A stretch of 64,000 nucleotides of DNA from Tetracentron sinense (Eukaryota > Streptophyta > Magnoliopsida > Trochodendrales > Trochodendraceae), in contig CM026551.1 in NCBI GenBank assembly GCA_015143295.1, forward strand, positions 47,542,034 to 47,606,033. Direction: 5' to 3'. Made by a program: the position numbers and the translations under genes. The notes beneath the pieces are model-generated. The model was not told where the DNA came from and searched no databases. It saw nothing but the letters and a program-made list of their open reading frames with translations. Within the stretch, counting starts at the first letter, position 1. Each line of letters opens with the position of its first letter. Of the stretch, positions 58,514 to 64,000 are shown in pieces.

Positions 58514-60886
58514 TGTCGCGCCCCAAAATCCCCCTTAGGAGTTAGGTGGAACTTTAGGTGTGATTATACATAACCTGTCAAACCATCCTGTAATAAACAA
58601 GACAATAACATAGTATGGTGAAGACATTATACAGAGTGTGGAAACTAAATAGTGCGGAAGCATGACTAAATTTTTCCTTTTTCTAACATGTATTCCAAAT
58701 TCTTATACAAAACATAAACTGTAAAGGTGGACATGCCCACCTATCAAAATACAAAATCATAAATGTTTTTTTTTCTCTCTCCATAAAACCCTACTCACAA
58801 TAGTCTAGATAGGGCCACCTATCTAGGTCTCTATCATCCTGAGGTTGTAGTGGAATAGGCACCTCCTCCTCGATGTACTCTTCCTCAACCCAAGGCTCAG
58901 GGTTGAAGGTATCCACCAGACCTGCCGACATGAAATGTACTGCTGAGTATGGAATACTCAGTGAGTACAAGCTACTAGTTACCAATAGTAATAACGAAAT
59001 ACAATAGTGACAACTAATTTCGATTCATAGCATCAAGTTTAAAGCAATACAATGATCGTGACATGCATGTAACAAATGCGAAAACTTCGATAAAAACCTG
59101 TGTTTATTATCCATACTTATTCTTGAAATTATCTTTTCGTGTTTTTCAAAACTTGTTTGTCGTATTTAAACTTGTTATTGTCTTGTGGGAATCATGCATG
59201 TCTTGTCTTGTTCTTGTTCGAAATCACTTGTCATGCTTGTCATGTCTTGACTTACCTTGTCATGCTTATCTTGTGACCGAGATGTTAGTGCCCTTGTAGT
59301 GATTTGTGAACCGAATACGTAAGTATCTTTCAGCGAAATAGAAAAGCAATTTGTGAGCCGGATACGTAAATATTCTTCAGCGAAATAGAAAAGGTGCACC
59401 AACATCCTTAACCGGCTCTCTGTCCGGCATTACCATTCTTGTCTTGTTTTCTTGTGAGCCAGGTATGATATATCCTGGGATATGCCCTACCCTTGACCAA
59501 CCCAATGTCTGACTTTATCAATCTTGTGTGTCTTGTTTTCTTGAAGCTGGATATGGCATATCCTTGGATATGCCCTATCTTTGACCGGCCCGATGTCCGA
59601 CTTTATCATTCGTTTCGTAAATCACATTTCATGTTCTTGGTTGTTTTCTCATATACATATACTAGGAAATCACGATTCATGCCTGCATTCATGCTTGTGT
59701 GAAGCAATTGTGGTGATCATGATGACATGAGAGATTCAAGGAATAACACATAACATTTTAAAGCTTCTATAGTCAAATGAGAAATTAATAAAACAGATGG
59801 AGTAAAGCTCAATTTCACATTTAGGAAAACTCACAAGTTATACTTTCATAGTCTTCATTACATTCATTAATTCCTCATTCATGCATTTCATCAAGTACTT
59901 AGCATTCATCATTTACATCGTTAGTAGTTTTCCATTTTTTTCCTGGTCACACATTTCATCAAACATCAAGAGTGTGTGTATTATGCGTACATTGCCCTTC
60001 CATCATTTTCCATCACACACCATTCCTCACAATCCACATGGCATCTAATCGCCTCAACCATCCACACATAATTACTTAATTAGTTCATCTTATACATTTT
60101 TAGGGAACCTTAGTTCATTTCAAAATTTGAAAATACAAAATCAAAGCATAATCATTTTTCAAGGAAAAACCTAGGTTATTACTAAGTTAACTAGGAAGGG
60201 TGTACTAACCTTGAGGATAACTCCTACTATTGAAGAAACCCTTTTGATTTGGAAATCCCCAAGCTTGAGGAAGCCACACCACCTTGGAATGGGAGAATCC
60301 TTGCTTGATGGGGAAGATCCACCTTGACTTGAGCTCCCTTGATCTTCAACCCTCTTTGGAATTTTCCCCAATCTCCTCTTCCCTCTCTTCTCAAACACTC
60401 CTTTTAGGTTTAGGTTAACCCAAAACCCCAAATGGATCCCCTATTTATAGGCAAAGGGTTAAAAACCCTTAATTCCAAAATCTGGCGCCCACGTGCGATC
60501 AATCGCACACCAGCTGCGATCGATCGCAGCCTGCAGTGCGATTTATCGTACTCTAGCTGATCTGTCGCACTTTCACCTGAGACTTTTTGTCAATTTTCTC
60601 CTATGTGCGATCAATCGTACACCATCTGTGATTGATCGCACTTGCACCCGAATATTTTTTGAAATTTTGCTTTGACTGCGATCAATCGCACCTTACCTGC
60701 GATCGATCGCACACCCCATTTTCTGGATTTTCACCTACAGACCCATTTTTGGGTGCTTCCAACTTGTTTATATCATTTTTAGGACAATAATCCCCCTTTC
60801 ACCTACTACACGATGGCTGGTACTAACCATTTCTCTTTAATTTAAATTCCAAAAATACGAGAAAGGGCTTTTGGCCATGAAGGTAT
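58514..60886 (-). mobile_element. Second long LTR-like element (related to 54920-57111)
   Basis: It starts TGTCGCGCCCCAAAATCCCC, has AACCATCCTGTAATAAAC at the same offset as the first element, and a similar block at 58840-58980 (CATGAAATGTACTGCTGAGT). A minus-strand TATA-like CCTATAAATAGG lies near 60440. The right edge is uncertain. It contains the cluster of TGCGATCGATCGCA-type palindromes at 60487-60712. Confidence 0.5.
60487..60712. repeat. Cluster of TGCGATCRATCGCA palindromes
   Basis: Seven to eight copies of the 14-bp palindrome or one-base variants occur within 226 bp (for example near 60494, 60514, 60536, 60604, 60628, 60676 and 60697). Spacing is irregular at 15-65 bp. Confidence 0.85.
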
Positions 60887-60984
60887 ATTTCATCACTATG
60901 CACAAAAGTTCTAGAGTGCTACCAGATCGAACCGGGAAACAGTCACCCAGCCGGTTTGACGACCGGTCCAGTTATGAAAACATT

Positions 60985-61505
60985 GCTTTATATATTAATA
61001 AATGATAGTTTTAGAATTAAATTAAATTTCAATCAACTTTTTAAGTCTTCTATATTAATAATGCTAAAATTAGTAAATTACAGGTTTTTAAATTAAGCTA
61101 AAAATTCAATCAACATTTTCAACCCGGTCATTCTCTTTATATTAGAAATAAGATAGATATATAATTAAAAGATAATTTTGGAATTAAGATAAAAATCAAT
61201 AAATCTTTTAAATATCATTCGCTTCATATATTAGCAAATGGATAGTTATTAAAATATCATTGTTTTTATACACGAGTATATGGTGGTTTTAGAATTAAGG
61301 AAAATTCAATCAATGTGTTGAAATCATGTGTGTAAGGACAGTTTTGAAAATATGAAATTCATTAACCTTTTGAACCTATATGAGAAGGGAAATTTTAGAA
61401 TTAACTAAGATTAATTCAATGTTTTGAATCCATGTAAGTAAATGGTAGTTTTGGAATTTAAAAAACTTCAATCAACTTTTTGAACATGCCCTATTTATCT
61501 TTATA
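60985..61505. repeat. Minisatellite-like array, ~70-80-bp unit
   Basis: About seven diverged units contain TAGTTTTGGAATTAA followed by TTCAATCAACTTTTTGAA and TATATTAGTA-like words. Similar words occur at 22660-22890. It is AT-rich and non-coding. Confidence 0.65.
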
Positions 61506-62228
61506 TTAGTATAGAAAGAAGAAAATTTTGCATACATTTATTACTCTAGCTCTTCCCTTGCCTGCCCCAAGGCTACGCCTTGTAGTAACAAGTATTTTTT
61601 TCTTTCAACAATTTAGAGGTCCATGTGGCTCCGCCTGTCTATACTTGCATCCTCAACCTGAGTTTAGGTATTTTTGTATAGAGTTCCACCAAGGTTTGAA
61701 GTCGGATTGGGATTTCACGAAATCCCGGTTTCGTCCAACCCCCGATATATCGATATGATAAGGATTTTGGACGAAATTTTGGCTAAGATTAGAAATTTGA
61801 TTTTAAATAGTTTTTTTATATTAATATTTCAAAATATTCCAAATTTGTTTGATATTTTTACCGAAATTTTGTGAGATTTCAGGAATTTATATATTTATTT
61901 TAAAAATAAAATAATAATATTAATATGAATATATTAAATTTTAATAAAATATTATATTTTGACATACAAATTTTCGATAAATAAAATATATATTTAATAA
62001 ATCAAAATTCTGAAATCCCACTGAGATTGTCAAAATGTTCAAATCAAAATCTTGGTAAGGATTATCTTATGATGATATTAATTCAGTGTAAGAAAGCTTA
62101 CTTACAAAATTCCTCAATGCGATATTTATTTAGGCGAAAATAAAATAATTGTCAGCAGTGGATACTAATTTCGTCCTTATCTAAAGCTTTGGTAATGAGA
62201 AGCCTGTGCTACTACCCAAAAACAAACG
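61506..62228. other. No gene; AT-rich repeat-like sequence
   Basis: From 61690 to 62045 the words GGATTTCACGAAATCCCGG, GAAATTTTG and AAATCCCACTGAGAT recur in both orientations, suggesting another decayed MITE. No ends were fixed. Confidence 0.4.
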
Positions 62229-62621
62229 GGTGCAAATCCTCTCCAGTTATAACCGGATGTGGCACATCCGGTTATAACCCCTAGAGGTCGCCACGTGTCT
62301 CCTTTGACACCCCTTAACCGTGGGTAAGGTTCACCCACCCCTAGGGTTCACCCACCTATTTTTGGTTTTTTTTTTTTAAATATCAATTTTATTTTTAAAA
62401 TTAAAAAATTGTTTTTAATATTAAAAAAACTTTAAAAACATATTTTTAATTTTAAAAATAGAATTAATATTTTTAAAAAAAAACCAAAAATAGGTAGGTG
62501 AACCGTAGGGGTGGGTGAACCTTACCCATGGTTAAGAGGTGTCAAAGGAGACACGTGGCGACCTCTAGGGGTTATAACCGGATGTGCCACATCCGGTTAT
62601 AACTGGAGAGGATTTGCCACC
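62229..62621. mobile_element. Fold-back Mutator-type MITE, second good copy
   Basis: It is closely similar to 45159-45534 along its length: outer GGTGCAAATCCTCTCC and GGATTTGCCACC, the palindrome GATGTGGCACATCCGG at both ends and an A/T centre. The flanks (AAAACAAAC and AAAACAAAA) look like a 9-bp target duplication with one mismatch. Confidence 0.85.
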
Positions 62622-63580
62622 AAAACAAAAACAAAAAAAATGAGAAGCCTCTGCTTCTAGTTCATGACACTTTTCACATAATCACTCACACTCTCTCTCT
62701 CTGTGCTGTAATTTCTTCTCCGTCTCCTCTGTTTGCACCACCGTGCTGGGATCTTGCTTGGATTTTCACCCCTGCAAGATACTTATTTTTGATGGACAGG
62801 ATACTTATTCAGTAAAAAACAATTAACTTGGTTATGATCCAACGGTGGATAATTATCCTTTGAAGCCGCCCTTTCGTCCAACTTAATGAGCTCTTGCCGA
62901 TGAAGAAGAAAAAGGAAGCGAAGAAGAGAGTTGATCCAACGGTGGATACTGATGATGAAGTTTCAGTTGTTGCAGAGAGAGAGAGAGAGAGAGAAAAGAA
63001 GATAAATTAAACTGATCCATATAATCTGGACACCAGAACCCCTGCCATTCTCGTTGTCGGAACCCCAAAAGTCGCCGGAGTTGAATCCCTTGTCTGTAAA
63101 CAGCATTGAAGTCGGTATCGTATCGTTAAACAAAAGAGTTAGGCAGATAGAAGATTCAAAAGTTTCGTTCTTTTTATATGTAGGACAGTACGAGTGAAAA
63201 ACATTTCAAACCTGAAAAGCAACAACTACCAGAAATCAATCCAATTAAAAAAAAAATCAAAACTAAAAGAACAAATCTAGCAAATGTCACCATACCCATT
63301 CACTGATTTGTGCATCTCAGAAACCCCAATTGGATTCCTCTCTCAGAATCAGAATAACTCTCTTACACATCCACAAAAGAAACAGAAATTGTAGGTTTCT
63401 ACAAAACCCAGTCAAATACGGAAGGGAAGAGCCGAACAGCCAGTGAACCAACGGTTAGATAACGCGTACGTTTTGAAATGCAGGAGAGAGCTGGCACTCC
63501 TAAAAAAATGAAGGGTAATGCAATCTCCAGAAATGTACGGCTCCCCTTGTTTCTCTCTCATCACTTGTTTCTCTCTCTCG
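62622..63580. other. Upstream region of the CHX gene, no other gene
   Basis: It holds a CT run (62691-62702), a GA run (62974-62994) and two copies of GATCCAACGGTGGATA (62837 and 62932). No open frame here resembles a known protein. Confidence 0.5.
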
Positions 63581-63692
63581 CTATATATGTCTTCTTTATA
63601 GACTACTACTAAATCTCTTATCAGTTTCCTTGTTCTAGCTAGTACAAACTACGTACACAGAGGTAGAGGTGGTGGTGGTGGTGGTGGTGGTG
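63581..63692 (+). promoter_or_regulatory. TATA box and GGT-repeat leader of the CHX gene
   Basis: CTATATAT at 63581-63588 is a good TATA box. A start ~30 bp downstream would give a leader of about 95 nt. That leader contains a run of about eight GGT triplets (63668-63692), ending 19 bp before the ATG. Confidence 0.6.
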
Positions 63693-63711
63693 CTAAAGAT
63701 CTTAAGACAAA

Positions 63712-63960
63712 ATGGCTAAACCTGGCTCCGATGCAGGATTTGATTATTTCAAGGCTAAGAATACTACAGCAAACAGCTTCGATATGGCCTGTTACGAACC
63801 AACCGTGATTTCCACTGCGGGCATCTGGCAAGGCACTAGCCCTTTGCAATATAGTTCCATCCTCTTTGTCGTGCAGGTAACCCTCATTGTCGTCATCACT
63901 CGCTCTCTTGTCTTCCTCCTCAAACCTCTCCGCCAGCCTAGAATCGTCTTCGAGATCTTA
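63712..63960 (+). CDS. Cation/H+ antiporter, CHX family (first exon, partial)
   Basis: CHX proteins are monovalent cation/H+ exchangers of the CPA2 group in endomembranes or the plasma membrane. The 83-codon exon begins MAKPGSDAGFDYF. It contains the family N-terminal phrase GIWQGTSPLQYSSILFVVQV, the first hydrophobic segment (LFVVQVTLIVVITRSLVFLL, about residues 50-70), and KPLRQPRIVFEIL just before a strong GTAAGT donor at 63961. In other CHX genes the next exon starts with the conserved GG(I/V)xLGPS segment of transmembrane helix 2. The rest is beyond the window, so the subgroup cannot be set. Frame, start context, TATA box and donor all agree. Confidence 0.85.
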
Positions 63961-64000
63961 GTAAGTACCTTCTCCTTCTTTAAATAATTTTAAGGATTAG

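Noticed and set aside
60487-60712. CRISPR-like array
   Set aside because: Palindromic units have irregular spacing and no constant-length spacers, and the DNA is from a plant.
63649-63849. Minus-strand frame with poly-proline end
   Set aside because: It is antisense to the CHX exon; the proline run is the GGT repeat read backwards.

Overview
The window is nuclear DNA of a flowering plant, most likely a eudicot. Three genes contain spliceosomal introns with GT..AG borders. One encodes a plastid-targeted fatty-acid synthase enzyme, and plant LTR retrotransposons, LINEs, MITEs and Helitrons make up most of the rest. I cannot name the species.

Three host genes can be supported. (1) MCM3, a subunit of the replicative helicase, is on the minus strand at 15971-5206. 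It has 16 exons that splice into one 2337-nt reading frame (778 aa). The last three exons lie behind a 5.3-kb intron filled with transposons. Its promoter holds two E2F-type sites, one a perfect palindrome. (2) KAS I, the plastid 3-oxoacyl-ACP synthase I, is on the minus strand at 44959-18685. Its seven exons encode 468 aa but are spread over 26.3 kb, because introns 1 and 3 are about 12.1 and 9.3 kb long. (3) A CHX-type cation/H+ antiporter begins on the plus strand at 63712; its first exon ends at a strong donor at 63960 and the window ends soon after.

Layout. 1-4860: decayed Ty1/copia element with an internal inversion and a MITE insertion, between two copies of a ~235-bp repeat. 5206-15971: MCM3; intron 13 carries a fold-back MITE, a tRNA-derived SINE split by another MITE, and other repeats. 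15972-18684: intergenic, with the MCM3 promoter and MITEs. 18685-44959: KAS I; its introns hold LINEs in both orientations, a copia LTR with primer-binding site, gag and integrase fragments, MITEs, a 318-bp tandem duplication, and a two-exon genomic fragment of the DNA polymerase lambda gene. 45000-50200: mostly unassigned, with MITEs and a Helitron terminus. 50219-53045: a Mutator-like element with 9-bp target duplications, whose left terminal repeat is split by a deleted LTR retrotransposon with its own 5-bp duplication. 53200-61500: fold-back MITE, CACTA-like terminus, RPA-like relic with a Helitron 3' end, two long solo-LTR-like elements and minisatellites. 62229-62621: another fold-back MITE. 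63580-64000: the CHX promoter and first exon.

MCM3 acts in nuclear DNA replication, KAS I in plastid fatty-acid elongation and CHX in ion transport, so no shared pathway is implied. I found no rRNA, stand-alone tRNA, CRISPR array or operon. The main interest is the nested transposon structure and the gene fragment carried in the KAS I intron. Splice borders were derived by reading frame and family similarity, without transcript data.
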